Of a stretch of 59,573 nucleotides of DNA, positions 15,662-24,580 are shown piece by piece. Source of the DNA: an uncultured Prevotellaceae bacterium (GTDB lineage: Bacteria; Bacteroidota; Bacteroidia; Bacteroidales; Bacteroidaceae). The translations under genes and the position numbers were made by a program. The first letter of the stretch is position 1; every line of letters begins with the position of its first letter. The stretch lies in assembly GCA_902770635.1 (NCBI GenBank), contig CACXTX010000016.1:1-59573 (forward strand), read 5' to 3'. The notes under the pieces were generated by a model. It searched no databases, was not told the DNA's origin, and saw only the letters and a program-made list of their open reading frames with translations.

Positions 15662-16903
15662 ATGGTAACGCTTTTTATCGCCAGACGAATTTTCGGACAG
15701 GAAGGTCATCATGATGTCAGTCGTCCTGCCATTCGAATAGCCACAGTAGGAGTAGCTATCGGTTTAGCCGTGATGATTATCACGGTTTCTGTGGTCTTGG
15801 GCTTCAAGCATACTATCCGCGACAAGGTTGTAGGCTTTGGTTCCCATATCCGCATCGAGAGTTTTATGGCCCAGCAGACAGCGAGTCCTATACCCGTCTG
15901 TATCAGTGACACCTTGTACCGCAAACTGACTAAGATGCCAGAGATTCAACATGTAGAACGATATACCCTGACTCAGGGCATCTTAAAAACTGATGCCGAT
16001 TTTCTCGGAGTAGTCTTCAAGGGTGTGGGTGCCGATTATGACCTGCACTTCCTAAAGCTGCACCTCAAGGCCGGCAAAATTCCCCAGTTCTCTACGGATA
16101 AGTCTTCCTACCAATTGCTCATCTCCGGTACGATGGCAGACAAGTTACATCTGAAAGTCAACGACCGTGTTTATGCCTATTTCATAACTCAAGATAATGT
16201 ACGTGCACGCAAGTTCACCATTGCAGGTATCTACGAGACCCACATGAACCAGTTCGACCAGCTGTTTTGCTTCACCGACTATTCTATTCCTCAGAAGCTC
16301 AATAGTTGGGAGAAGGACCAGTGCAGCGGTGCCGAGTTGTTGGTTCGCGATTTCGACCAGCTGGACGTGGTGGCCAAGAAAGTACAGCAATTGGTCAATC
16401 ACGACTGTGATCGTTATGGCGAGACCTTCACCTCACAAACCATCCAGGAGAGTTATCCCCAAATTTTCACGTGGCTTGACCTGCTCGACATCAATGTGTG
16501 GATAATTCTCGCCTTGATGATCTGCGTAGCCGGTTTCACCATGATTAGCGGTCTGCTCATTATCATTCTGGAGCGCACTCAGATGATTGGCCTGATGAAG
16601 GCTTTGGGAGCACGCAACCGAATGGTGCGCCACACTTTCCTTTGGTTTGCTGCCTTTATTATCGGGCAAGGTCTGTTGCTCGGTGATGTTATCGGCATAG
16701 GTTTAGTCCTGCTCCAACAGCATACCGGTTTCATTGCCCTCGACCCGTCCAGTTATTATGTTGACACAGCACCTATGGAACTTAACATCCCACTATTGCT
16801 CGTTCTGAACGTGGCAACCCTCATTATCTGCGTTTTCGTACTTATCGCGCCCAGCTTCCTTATCTCACATATAAGTCCTGCACGCTCCATGCGATATGAA
16901 TAG
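15662..16903 (+). CDS. FtsX-like ABC permease (LolC/LolE type)
   Basis: 413 residues. N-terminal helix (IATVGVAIGLAVMIITVSVVLGF), a periplasmic domain of about 220 residues, and three C-terminal helices in the FtsX-like permease fold, including the segment MIGLMKALGARNRMVRHTFL. This layout matches LolC/LolE, which extract lipoproteins from the inner membrane with the ATPase LolD. No ATPase gene is adjacent, so the partner is elsewhere. It is 28 bp behind the aminotransferase gene and may share its transcript. MacB-type permeases are the main alternative. Confidence 0.83.
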   Translation: MVTLFIARRIFGQEGHHDVSRPAIRIATVGVAIGLAVMIITVSVVLGFKHTIRDKVVGFGSHIRIESFMAQQTASPIPVCISDTLYRKLTKMPEIQHVERYTLTQGILKTDADFLGVVFKGVGADYDLHFLKLHLKAGKIPQFSTDKSSYQLLISGTMADKLHLKVNDRVYAYFITQDNVRARKFTIAGIYETHMNQFDQLFCFTDYSIPQKLNSWEKDQCSGAELLVRDFDQLDVVAKKVQQLVNHDCDRYGETFTSQTIQESYPQIFTWLDLLDINVWIILALMICVAGFTMISGLLIIILERTQMIGLMKALGARNRMVRHTFLWFAAFIIGQGLLLGDVIGIGLVLLQQHTGFIALDPSSYYVDTAPMELNIPLLLVLNVATLIICVFVLIAPSFLISHISPARSMRYE

Positions 16904-16947
16904 GTTAATTATTCATAATACAAACCGCATTATTGAAAAATATTCAC

Positions 16948-16955
16948 TACCTTTG
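16948..16955 (+). promoter_or_regulatory. -7 element of the oxidoreductase gene
   Basis: TACCTTTG 28 bases before ATG 16984. No clear -33 box. Confidence 0.5.
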
Positions 16956-16983
16956 TAAAATTAGAACAAAATACTATATAAAC

Positions 16984-18570
16984 ATGAAACTGAATGATAT
17001 TTTTAGCGGCAACTACAATGCTGCTGAATGGGAGGCCAAAGGCTACCAGCTTCCTAAGTTTAATTTAAAAGAGGTACGCGAGAAGACTGCCAAGCAACCT
17101 ACATGGGTACACTTTGGCGGTGGCAATATCTTCCGAGCCTTTCCGGCAGCCATTCTCAATGATGCCCTGAACACTGGTAAATACGACAGAGGCGTCATTG
17201 TGGCAGAGACCTTCGACTTCGAGGTTATCGACAAGGCCTATACTCCTTACAATAACCTGTCGCTTTGTGTGAACCTCTGCTCAGACGGTTCTATCGAAAA
17301 AAAGGTGATTGCCAGTGTTACAGAAGCGCTGAAGGCTGACCCTCAGTTCGAAGACTGGAACCGACTGGTTGATATTTTTAAGAACCCAAGCTTGCAGATG
17401 ATTTCATTTACCATCACCGAGAAAGGATATACCTACAATGAGGCCGACCTGGCTCGTGGCATGAAACCGCTGTTTGCAATGGGTAAGGTGTGTGCCCTGC
17501 TTTATGAACGTTTCCAAGCAGGTCAGCTGCCATTGACAGTACAGAGTATGGATAACTGCTCTCACAATGGCGACAAGGTAAAGGCTGGTGTCTTTGCCTA
17601 TGCCGAGCGCTGGGTAAAAGACGGTCTGGTACCAGAAGCTTTCCTCGCTTACCTGAAAGATGAGCAAAAGATCACCTTCCCCTGGTCCATGATTGACAAG
17701 ATTACCCCACGTCCCCATGAGAAGGTCAAGGAGATGCTGGCTGCTGATGGCTTCGAGGATAACAACTATATTGAGACTGAGAAGCACACCTTCACGGCAC
17801 CTTTCGTGAATGCTGAGGAAGTACAGTATCTCGTTATCGAGGACCACTACACCAACGGCCGTCCCCCACTCGACCTGGGCGGTGCACTCTATACCACACG
17901 AGAGACCGTTGACAAAGTAGAGACGATGAAGGTTACCACCTGTCTGAACCCGTTGCACACGGCTATGTCTATCTACGGTTGTATGCTGGGCTATACCCTT
18001 ATCTCTGCTGAGATGGCTGACGAGGACTTGCGTCCCTTCATCCAGAAGATTGGCTATATGGAGGCTATGCCTGTAGTCGTTGACCCCGGTGTACTGAATC
18101 CTTATGAGTTCATTGGTGCGGTCATCAATCGCCGACTGCCCAACCCCTTCATGCCTGACGCTCCCCAGCGTATCGCAATGGACACTTCACAAAAACTGCC
18201 CATCCGCTTTGGTGAGACACTAAAGAAATACATAGCCCGTGGTCTTGACAAGAGCAACCTCGTTTTGATTCCACTGACCTTGGCGGGCTATGCTCGTTAC
18301 CTGAAAGGCATTAAGGACGACGGTACTGCCTTTGAGCCCTCTCCCGACCCCATGTTAGCAGAGTTGCAGGCTATCGTAGCCCCACTTGAGATTGGCAAGA
18401 CCAATCAGGATTGGAGTCCGCTGAAGGCTCTCTATAGCCGCAAGGATGTCTTTGGTCTCGACCTTTATGAGGCTGGATTAGGCGACCAGATTGAAGGTAT
18501 GGTAAAAGAGCTCTATGCCGGTCCCGGTGCTGTGAGGAAGACCCTCCACAAATACGTACAGGCCAGATAA
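16984..18570 (+). CDS. Mannitol dehydrogenase-family oxidoreductase
   Basis: 528 residues from ATG 16984; the upstream in-frame ATG 16933 precedes the -7 box. It belongs to the polyol-specific long-chain dehydrogenases (mannitol 2-dehydrogenase, fructuronate reductase, tagaturonate reductase). The N-terminal NAD-binding part has WVHFGGGNIFRAFPA; the catalytic region includes DKITPRPHEKVKEML and LVIEDHYTNGRPPLD; the C-terminal domain has the CLNPLHTAMSIYGCMLGY helix. A reductase step in sugar-acid or polyol use is likely, but no hexuronate genes are nearby to decide the substrate. A bidirectional terminator follows. Confidence 0.85.
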   Translation: MKLNDIFSGNYNAAEWEAKGYQLPKFNLKEVREKTAKQPTWVHFGGGNIFRAFPAAILNDALNTGKYDRGVIVAETFDFEVIDKAYTPYNNLSLCVNLCSDGSIEKKVIASVTEALKADPQFEDWNRLVDIFKNPSLQMISFTITEKGYTYNEADLARGMKPLFAMGKVCALLYERFQAGQLPLTVQSMDNCSHNGDKVKAGVFAYAERWVKDGLVPEAFLAYLKDEQKITFPWSMIDKITPRPHEKVKEMLAADGFEDNNYIETEKHTFTAPFVNAEEVQYLVIEDHYTNGRPPLDLGGALYTTRETVDKVETMKVTTCLNPLHTAMSIYGCMLGYTLISAEMADEDLRPFIQKIGYMEAMPVVVDPGVLNPYEFIGAVINRRLPNPFMPDAPQRIAMDTSQKLPIRFGETLKKYIARGLDKSNLVLIPLTLAGYARYLKGIKDDGTAFEPSPDPMLAELQAIVAPLEIGKTNQDWSPLKALYSRKDVFGLDLYEAGLGDQIEGMVKELYAGPGAVRKTLHKYVQAR

Positions 18571-18574
18571 AAAG

Positions 18575-18608
18575 AAAAATCCCAGGGTAACTCCTGGGAT
18601 TTCTATTT
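18575..18608. terminator. Bidirectional intrinsic terminator
   Basis: Arms AAATCCCAGG (18577-18586) and CCTGGGATTT (18593-18602) form a perfect 10-bp stem with a 6-nt loop, flanked by A-rich sequence on the left and a T run on the right. It separates the convergent oxidoreductase and secreted-protein genes. Confidence 0.9.
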
Positions 18609-18632
18609 TTCTATAAATGAATGCTTCATTTT

Positions 18633-19028
18633 TTATTTTTGTTCCATCTCTATTGCTTGAAAGTGGAATTCCGTAGGTAATGGAGTCAGTTCCTTGTACT
18701 TCTTGCGCAGCTTTTTTAGCTGCTTTTCAATCTTTTTCTTGCTAGTAGCATAGAACACCATACAGACACGGTCCGGCTGCTCATACTGTTCCGTCATGTG
18801 CTCTTTCAACTGATACGAGTAATTCTCGCGGTTCAACAAGAACTTGGTCTTGGACTCTATCCAAGCACCCTTCACATCCTCTATCTCCGTGATATAGACC
18901 ACCGAATCCTTGAAGGAAGCGGTAAAGCCGAACATATAGACGTGGGCGGGTTGTATAGGCTTGGCTTGTGCTGAAACCGCAAAAGCGGTGAGCACAAGGG
19001 CAAGGGTTAACACTTTAAAAATTTTCAT
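18633..19028 (-). CDS. Small secreted protein, unknown
   Basis: 131 residues with a clear signal peptide ([20 protein letters not shown], cleavage near AQA). The mature part has beta-type segments and a very basic stretch ([20 protein letters not shown], about residues 96-115) and ends [16 protein letters not shown] do not recognise the family. Its ATG overlaps the rpoD stop as ATGA, so translation is probably coupled to the sigma factor gene, an odd partner for a secreted protein. Confidence 0.75.
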   Translation of the reverse strand: MKIFKVLTLALVLTAFAVSAQAKPIQPAHVYMFGFTASFKDSVVYITEIEDVKGAWIESKTKFLLNRENYSYQLKEHMTEQYEQPDRVCMVFYATSKKKIEKQLKKLRKKYKELTPLPTEFHFQAIEMEQK

Positions 19029-19888
19029 TGTCCTAAATATGATTTTAATAATTTATTCTTTGTATTGCTGCGCAGGTGACGGATGGCCTTCTCCTTTATC
19101 TGACGCACACGTTCACGGGTCAGTCCATATTTATTACCAATCTCCTCCAGCGTCATCTCCTGTTGCCCTATACCATAGAAAGCAGTGATAACAGCACGTT
19201 CTCTGTCGTTCAGCGTCTGAAGCACGGTGGCTATCTCTGCCCTGAGGGACTCTATCACTAACTGGCGGTCAGCCATAGGAGCATCATCATTGATAAGGAC
19301 ATCCAGCAAACTGTTGTCTTCACCATCCACGAAAGGTGCATCTACAGACACGTGGCGTGCATTAGCCATCATAGCCTCGTCAACCTTATCCTCGGGTATA
19401 TCCACCCTTTCTGAGATTTCATCTACCGACGGACGGCGCTCATGTTCCTGCTCAAACTTGCTGAGTATGCGGTTAATCTTGCTAACCGATCCTACCTGAT
19501 TCAAGGGCACGCGCACAATACGGCTCTGTTCGGCAATAGCTTGTAGGATGCTCTGACGAATCCACCATACGGCATAGGAGATAAACTTAAAACCGCGGGT
19601 CTCGTCAAACTTCTCCGCAGCCTTAATCAGTCCAAGATTACCCTCGTTGATCAGGTCTGAGAGTGAGAGTCCTTGGTTTTGGTATTGCTTCGCTACTGAA
19701 ACCACAAAACGGAGATTGGCCTTCGTTAATTTCTCAAGTGCCTTACGGTCACCTTTCTTAATACGCTGTGCCAGTTCAACTTCATCATCCGTGGAAAGCA
19801 GTTCCTCACGTCCTATCTCTTGTAGGTATTTTTCGAGGCTCTCACTCTCACGGTTGGTAATCGATTTGGTGATTTTTAGTTGTCTCAT
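19025..19888 (-). CDS. rpoD: Primary sigma factor (sigma-70 / sigma-ABfr type)
   Basis: 287 residues, the short form typical of Bacteroidota, lacking most of region 1.1 and the non-conserved insert. Region 1.2 begins [14 protein letters not shown]; region 2 has [29 protein letters not shown] and the -10 recognition helix [14 protein letters not shown]; region 3 follows; region 4 has [25 protein letters not shown]. It directs RNA polymerase to the lineage's -33/-7 promoters. Its own promoter (19914-19945) is built into an 18-bp inverted repeat that also looks like the HtrA gene's terminator. Overlaps the following secreted-protein gene by ATGA. Confidence 0.96.
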   Translation of the reverse strand: MRQLKITKSITNRESESLEKYLQEIGREELLSTDDEVELAQRIKKGDRKALEKLTKANLRFVVSVAKQYQNQGLSLSDLINEGNLGLIKAAEKFDETRGFKFISYAVWWIRQSILQAIAEQSRIVRVPLNQVGSVSKINRILSKFEQEHERRPSVDEISERVDIPEDKVDEAMMANARHVSVDAPFVDGEDNSLLDVLINDDAPMADRQLVIESLRAEIATVLQTLNDRERAVITAFYGIGQQEMTLEEIGNKYGLTRERVRQIKEKAIRHLRSNTKNKLLKSYLGQ

Positions 19889-19913
19889 TTTCCGTTTTAT
19901 AGTTAGATGCGTG

Positions 19914-19945
19914 CAAAAGTAAGGTATTTTTTCGGAATTACCAAA
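19914..19945 (-). promoter_or_regulatory. rpoD promoter inside a palindrome
   Basis: Minus strand: TTTG (19942-19945), exactly 20 bases, TACTTTTG (19914-19921), then a leader of about 20 nt to the ATG at 19888. Both elements overlap the inverted repeat 19918-19958. Confidence 0.75.
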
Positions 19946-19958
19946 AAAATACCTTACT
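19918..19958. terminator. 18-bp inverted repeat, terminator of the HtrA gene overlapping the rpoD promoter
   Basis: Arms AGTAAGGTATTTTTTCGG (19918-19935) and its near-perfect complement (19941-19958, 17 of 18 positions) surround AATTA. On the minus strand it lies 25 bp after the HtrA stop and is followed by TTTG; on the plus strand it is followed by a 13-base T run. The T-containing 3' edge on the minus strand is also the rpoD -7 box. Confidence 0.75.
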
Positions 19959-19983
19959 ATTTTTTTTTTTTCATCTATGATGA

Positions 19984-21456
19984 TTAATCATTCTGCAAGT
20001 AAACTACGAATCCTCCGCGCTTACCCGTCGGGAACATACCTCGGATAATCAGCATCTGGTCCTTAGCATCCTTCACAGCCTGTTGCAGGTCGTCGAAACT
20101 ACGCATAGGCTGGTCGTTTACCACCTGGATGATAAAGCCCTTGGGTACACCGGCCTCCTTCATCTTGCCACCACTCACCTTCAGCACTTCCAGACCATAG
20201 CTAATCTCGAGCTGCTTTTTCTGTGAGTCAGTAATAGGACGTACGTCGATACCCAGGATATCTACATCTGCATTCTTCACCACCTTGGTGTTGCCCTGTT
20301 CGTTCTTCAGGGTCAGTGTAGCGGTATGTTCTTTCTTGTTACGCAGGTAGGTCACCTTCACCTTATCACCAGGACGCTTCTGGGCAATGACACCCTGCAG
20401 GTCACCGAACTTCTTGATCTTCTGTCCGTCGATAGAAATAATGACATCCTCCTTCTGCAGACCGGCAGCCTGGGCGGCACCACCTTCTACCACCTCACCG
20501 ATGTAGATACCTTCCATTGTTCCATAGTCCACTTCCTTACCTTGTTCCTTGTCGGCATCCACCTTGTTGCTCACATCGCCACCTTTAATACCAATCATAG
20601 CTCGCTGTACGGCGCCATATTTCTTGATGTCATCCACTACCTTATTCATAATAGCGGTAGGAATAGCAAAGCCATAGCCGATGTTCGAACCTGTTGGTGA
20701 AGCCAGCATGGCGTTAATACCAATCAGGGCGCCATTGGTGTTGACCAGAGCACCACCGGAGTTTCCTTGGTTAATGGCTGCATCTGTCTGAATCATAGAA
20801 GTGACACCCTCTCCCATCTGACGAGCCTTTGCACTGACGATACCGGCCGTTACCGTGTTATTCAGTCCCAAAGGATTACCAACGGCCAGTACCCATTCGC
20901 CTATCTTGACATCATCGCTGTTGGCAATGGCAATAGCGGGCAGGTTCTTGGCATCAATCTTAATCAGGGCCAGGTCGGTAGTCTTGTCAGCACCGATGAT
21001 GCGGGCTGAATATTCCTTTGAGTTCTCGTTCAGTGTGACGGTTAGTTCGTCTGCACCATCCACCACGTGGTTGTTGGTCACGATATAACCATCAGCTGAA
21101 ATGATAACACCCGAACCGGCAGCAGCACGCTTTGGAGTCTGCACCTGACGTTTGCGAGAACCATTGTTTCCCTGTCCGCGATTGAAGAATCCGCCAAAGG
21201 GGTCTGAGAAGAAGTCCTCGAAAGGATCGCTATACTCTACCGTCTGCACCTTGGCGTTCTGCACCGATTTAATATAAACCACAGAGGGCAGTGCTTTCTC
21301 TGCGGCATAGGTTAAATCTACGGGCTGACCTGCAGGAGCAGAGGCTGCTGCAGGGGCTGCTTGGGTCTTGTTGCAAGAAGCTGCCGAAAATGCGATAACC
21401 AGAAGGTAAATCGCCGGCATTAAATTCTTTACCATTTTTTTCATTGTACTATTCAT
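19984..21456 (-). CDS. HtrA/DegQ-type serine protease, predicted lipoprotein
   Basis: 490 residues from ATG 21456 (486 from ATG 21444). Periplasmic protease-chaperone that degrades misfolded proteins. The catalytic triad is His130 (VTNNHVV), Asp161 (TTDLALIKI) and Ser233 ([12 protein letters not shown]). Two PDZ domains follow, at about 285-385 ([19 protein letters not shown]-like carboxylate loop) and 395-490 ([21 protein letters not shown]). The signal region ends FSAASC with Cys28, a plausible lipobox, so membrane anchoring is predicted; most HtrA proteins are soluble. The LA loop holds a Phe/Gly-rich stretch ([18 protein letters not shown]). Confidence 0.92.
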   Translation of the reverse strand: MNSTMKKMVKNLMPAIYLLVIAFSAASCNKTQAAPAAASAPAGQPVDLTYAAEKALPSVVYIKSVQNAKVQTVEYSDPFEDFFSDPFGGFFNRGQGNNGSRKRQVQTPKRAAAGSGVIISADGYIVTNNHVVDGADELTVTLNENSKEYSARIIGADKTTDLALIKIDAKNLPAIAIANSDDVKIGEWVLAVGNPLGLNNTVTAGIVSAKARQMGEGVTSMIQTDAAINQGNSGGALVNTNGALIGINAMLASPTGSNIGYGFAIPTAIMNKVVDDIKKYGAVQRAMIGIKGGDVSNKVDADKEQGKEVDYGTMEGIYIGEVVEGGAAQAAGLQKEDVIISIDGQKIKKFGDLQGVIAQKRPGDKVKVTYLRNKKEHTATLTLKNEQGNTKVVKNADVDILGIDVRPITDSQKKQLEISYGLEVLKVSGGKMKEAGVPKGFIIQVVNDQPMRSFDDLQQAVKDAKDQMLIIRGMFPTGKRGGFVVYLQND

Positions 21457-21725
21457 TTTAAATTGTTATACATTCATTGAATTTGATTCACTCGCTGAAT
21501 CGTGGTGCAAAAATAAGGCAAAGAATTTAGAAACTGACAGAATGTCGTAATTATTTGTCGCAATTTAACAATTCGGCCTTTCTATTTAATCGATATTAGA
21601 AATTAACGGTTTAATTCTTAAAAAACTAACAAATTTAACCATTGGACATGTTTTTAAGTCAATATAAGCAACTAAGAATCCAGTTGCTCATGTTTTGAAT
21701 TATTAGATTTATATTCTGGCTTCTT
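21457..21725 (-). other. Intergenic region between manA and the HtrA gene
   Basis: AT-rich, no credible gene. A minus-strand TATTTTTG (21508-21515) about 50 bp before the HtrA ATG is a plausible -7 box without a clear -33 partner. No terminator hairpin for manA is obvious. Confidence 0.5.
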
Positions 21726-22769
21726 TCACTTCATGGTGATATGCAAGAACCTGCTGACTTTATGTATCAAACTCCTGTCCATATTGTCTATATACGTCTC
21801 CAGCAACCTGGTGTGTCCCTTCTTGGGTATTACCTCATAGTCTGCGATAGCAGCCGGAATTAGACAACTGAACCCTTCCTTTAAAAGAATGGAGTCCTCT
21901 GTGCCACATATATTAATACGACAGTCACCTTCCAAGCACATGGCTATTACAAAGCTGTCATACTTGACCAAGTTTCTGTGAAAGACGCTGTCCACCTCTG
22001 TGACCCTTACACTGAAATAGGGCGACTCTATCACCTTGGTAGCCCGGTTATTTTCAGCGAAATACTCCGTCCTATACTCATCCTCCACCTGATAGTTCAG
22101 CGCCTCTGCAGCCAGTTCCGTATGCAGCTCACGGGGCTTCCCGTCCAGTCCCGGGCGGTTATAGTCATAGATACGATAGGTCACATCACTCGACTGCTGA
22201 ACCTCAGCCAGCAATATCCCGCTGCAGATGGCATGTACACGTCCTGCCGGCAGATAGAACACATCTCCCGACTTCACCTCATGCTTCGCCAGCGACTCCA
22301 CGATGGTTCCGTCTTCTACCTTCCGTTTATAGTCCTCAGCCGACAGCTTCTCCTTGAATCCCGAATACAGGTAAGCACCTGGTTCGGCATCCAACACATA
22401 CCACATCTCGCTCTTACCGTTCTTGCCATGCACCCTTGCTGCCATCTCATCATCAGGATGAACCTGGACGGAAAGGTCAGCTTTTGCATCAATGAATTTG
22501 ACCAAGATGGGCAATTTACTGTCATAGCGCTTACACACCTCACTCCCCAGTATATCTTCCGGATACTGATCTATCACCTCGTTAAGGGTATGTCCTTTCC
22601 ACGCCCCATTGGCAATGACCGATGGCGAGCTCTCTACACAGCTCACCTCCCAACTCTCACCAATATGGTCTTTTGCTGAAAACCCTTTCCATTCCGTCAG
22701 TTTCTGACCGCCCCACACAACCTCATGCAGGTTGGGTTCAAACAATAGTGGATATAGTTTTACATTCAT
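21726..22769 (-). CDS. manA: Mannose-6-phosphate isomerase, class I
   Basis: 347 residues from ATG 22769 (a TTG two codons upstream is less likely). It interconverts mannose-6-phosphate and fructose-6-phosphate, feeding GDP-mannose/fucose synthesis or mannose use. It is a zinc cupin: LSVQVHPDDEMA supplies zinc ligands, KSEMWYVLDAEPGAYLYSGF the conserved Glu, and VFYLPAGRVHAICSGILLAEVQQSSDVTYRIYDYNR the PAGxxHA core. Length and motifs fit the short ManA/Pmi form common in Firmicutes and Bacteroidota. The Mfa2-like lipoprotein gene is 42 bp upstream on the same strand. Confidence 0.93.
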   Translation of the reverse strand: MNVKLYPLLFEPNLHEVVWGGQKLTEWKGFSAKDHIGESWEVSCVESSPSVIANGAWKGHTLNEVIDQYPEDILGSEVCKRYDSKLPILVKFIDAKADLSVQVHPDDEMAARVHGKNGKSEMWYVLDAEPGAYLYSGFKEKLSAEDYKRKVEDGTIVESLAKHEVKSGDVFYLPAGRVHAICSGILLAEVQQSSDVTYRIYDYNRPGLDGKPRELHTELAAEALNYQVEDEYRTEYFAENNRATKVIESPYFSVRVTEVDSVFHRNLVKYDSFVIAMCLEGDCRINICGTEDSILLKEGFSCLIPAAIADYEVIPKKGHTRLLETYIDNMDRSLIHKVSRFLHITMK

Positions 22770-22811
22770 AGCCAAGTGCCTCCTTTTTTCACTTTAATCA
22801 TAATCCCCGAG

Positions 22812-23690
22812 TCAGAATTCCACATTAGTCTCTCCGTCCCATTCCGCATTGATCGTGATGCCTCCGATAGTCGTTGACGAGCTTGAGCCGTCGAAGAAAT
22901 TACCCGAGAGCCGCGTTACACGGTTCCTTTCCATTGGAACGTCAAACTCTCTGACATACAACTCCTTACCGTCAGCATCCATAGCTGTCACTTTAAGTGC
23001 TATCTGGTCCGAAGGCTCATGCAGGAACGTATATAAGTCGAACTGTTTTCTACTTTCAGACGTTAAATCAAACGTTACTGTTTGCTTGCTGGCCACACAC
23101 CCCATACCCGTGGCAGCATCAAAAGCGCCGCTACCACCAGTGTAATAGAACTGTATTTTCTTCACACTTTCAGGAATGTCGTCGGTGATAACAAACCGAC
23201 AGAGTGAAGTGATGCGATTGAGCGATATCGTTAAACCCTCTGATTCTTCATCAACAGAAACCTTGCCGGTATAAAGAAAAGTATCGGTATAGCCTGTCGC
23301 ATTAGTAAACTGTATCTTCGCAGGATTGGTCATCGTCGGGTTACCTTTACTACTATGGGCCACCACTACCAACTCATAATCGCCCTCCTCCAATTGGAAG
23401 GAAACCGTCCCAAAACCGGCTTTGCCCTTTTCCTGGTTAATCTGTTTCAGTCGCGAGCCACCCATGTCATAGATGGCAAAGTTCAGCCTGTTACACACCT
23501 CCGAAGCTGTCTGATCGCCACGCGTCAGACTCTCAAACGACCAATTCCCAACCTCAAGTACATCCACCCTCAGGTTTCCGTCAAGTGCCGCAGTTCCCTC
23601 GTCTTCAAGGATTCCCTTCTCACATCCCATCACCGTCATTATCATCACCAATGCCACTACTGCATTAGCCATCATCCATATCTTTTTCAT
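22812..23690 (-). CDS. FimB/Mfa2-like fimbrial lipoprotein
   Basis: 292 residues. The signal ends VMIMTVMGC, a lipobox, so it is an exported lipoprotein. Two beta-rich halves follow: an N-terminal FESLTRGDQ...LNFAIYDMGGSRLKQINQ segment and a C-terminal half ending RNRVTRLSGNFFDG and ITINAEWDG. This pattern resembles the FimB/Mfa2 anchor proteins of Bacteroidales type V fimbriae. No major fimbrillin gene is adjacent, so it may be an orphan anchor or a related adhesin. The assignment is from general resemblance and is moderate. Confidence 0.6.
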   Translation of the reverse strand: MKKIWMMANAVVALVMIMTVMGCEKGILEDEGTAALDGNLRVDVLEVGNWSFESLTRGDQTASEVCNRLNFAIYDMGGSRLKQINQEKGKAGFGTVSFQLEEGDYELVVVAHSSKGNPTMTNPAKIQFTNATGYTDTFLYTGKVSVDEESEGLTISLNRITSLCRFVITDDIPESVKKIQFYYTGGSGAFDAATGMGCVASKQTVTFDLTSESRKQFDLYTFLHEPSDQIALKVTAMDADGKELYVREFDVPMERNRVTRLSGNFFDGSSSSTTIGGITINAEWDGETNVEF

Positions 23691-23796
23691 GAACTGTGTG
23701 TACGTCTTACTATTTTAAATTCTTATTTATGCCTGCAAAAATAGCCATTTTCTTTGAATCAGCCATATCTTTCCCGCAATTTTTCGTATATAAAGT

Positions 23797-24561
23797 TCAT
23801 TTATTTACATTCATCCATTCCTTTCGCTCCTCGTCATCCATCTTTTCTATAGCATAACGAAGCATGGTGCGTGGCATTTCCCAAGCATGTTGGCGTAGAA
23901 ACTCGCGAAGCAGGTCCATCGACACCCGCTTGCCCATCTCGCGCAACATCCATCCCACTGCCTTGTGCATCAAGTCGTGTAGGTGGTGCAGATGGATCTC
24001 GGCATAGCGCAGACACCACGACGGGTCACCCATCTGCGAAGTCTTCCACGAACAGACCATGCTCATGCGCTGTTTCCATAGGCAACTGCTGCCTGCTAGT
24101 CCGTCCAACACCTTTATCTTATAGTCGCTATCTCCCAAATTCGATGGCAACAGCAGCCAATGACCTAAGATCTTAGGGGCTGAGAGGTCCACTAAGTCCC
24201 AGTTATTCGCCTGCTCTGCATACTGTAGATACATCGTCACAATCTCGTCGCGCTTCTTAATAGCCTCTGCGTCATTCTCCAGTTTCTTTGTGGCAAACTT
24301 CTCAAATTTCCACACAAGAATCAAGAATCCACAAAGCCTGACCTCATGCCAATGGTTCTTCAGCAGTATAGGAACCTCGTTTAAAGGAAAGTCCAGACCA
24401 CCAGCCTTGACGACCTCCCTTGTTTGTGGCACCTTCAGCCCCAGGAACTCATCGCCATAGCCATACTCCCCTGGTGCAGTTTTAAAGAACCCCATCAGCA
24501 CCTGCCGCTGTTTCTCGTTTCGCAGCGACTCCATATAAGCTATTATTTCCTTTGCATTCAT
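23797..24561 (-). CDS. AlkD-like DNA alkylation repair glycosylase
   Basis: 254 residues, all helical, matching the HEAT-repeat AlkC/AlkD DNA glycosylases that remove bulky or cationic N3/N7-alkylated purines. Signatures: GLKVPQTREVVK, HWHEVRLCGFLILV, the NNWDLVDLSAPKILG segment holding the Trp and Asp of the active cleft, and the C-terminal HKAVGWMLREMGK and YAIEKMDDEER. It stands 20 bp before the SLC13 transporter gene, which is also on the minus strand and upstream. Confidence 0.88.
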   Translation of the reverse strand: MNAKEIIAYMESLRNEKQRQVLMGFFKTAPGEYGYGDEFLGLKVPQTREVVKAGGLDFPLNEVPILLKNHWHEVRLCGFLILVWKFEKFATKKLENDAEAIKKRDEIVTMYLQYAEQANNWDLVDLSAPKILGHWLLLPSNLGDSDYKIKVLDGLAGSSCLWKQRMSMVCSWKTSQMGDPSWCLRYAEIHLHHLHDLMHKAVGWMLREMGKRVSMDLLREFLRQHAWEMPRTMLRYAIEKMDDEERKEWMNVNK

Positions 24562-24580
24562 GGTTTACCATAAGATTTTT

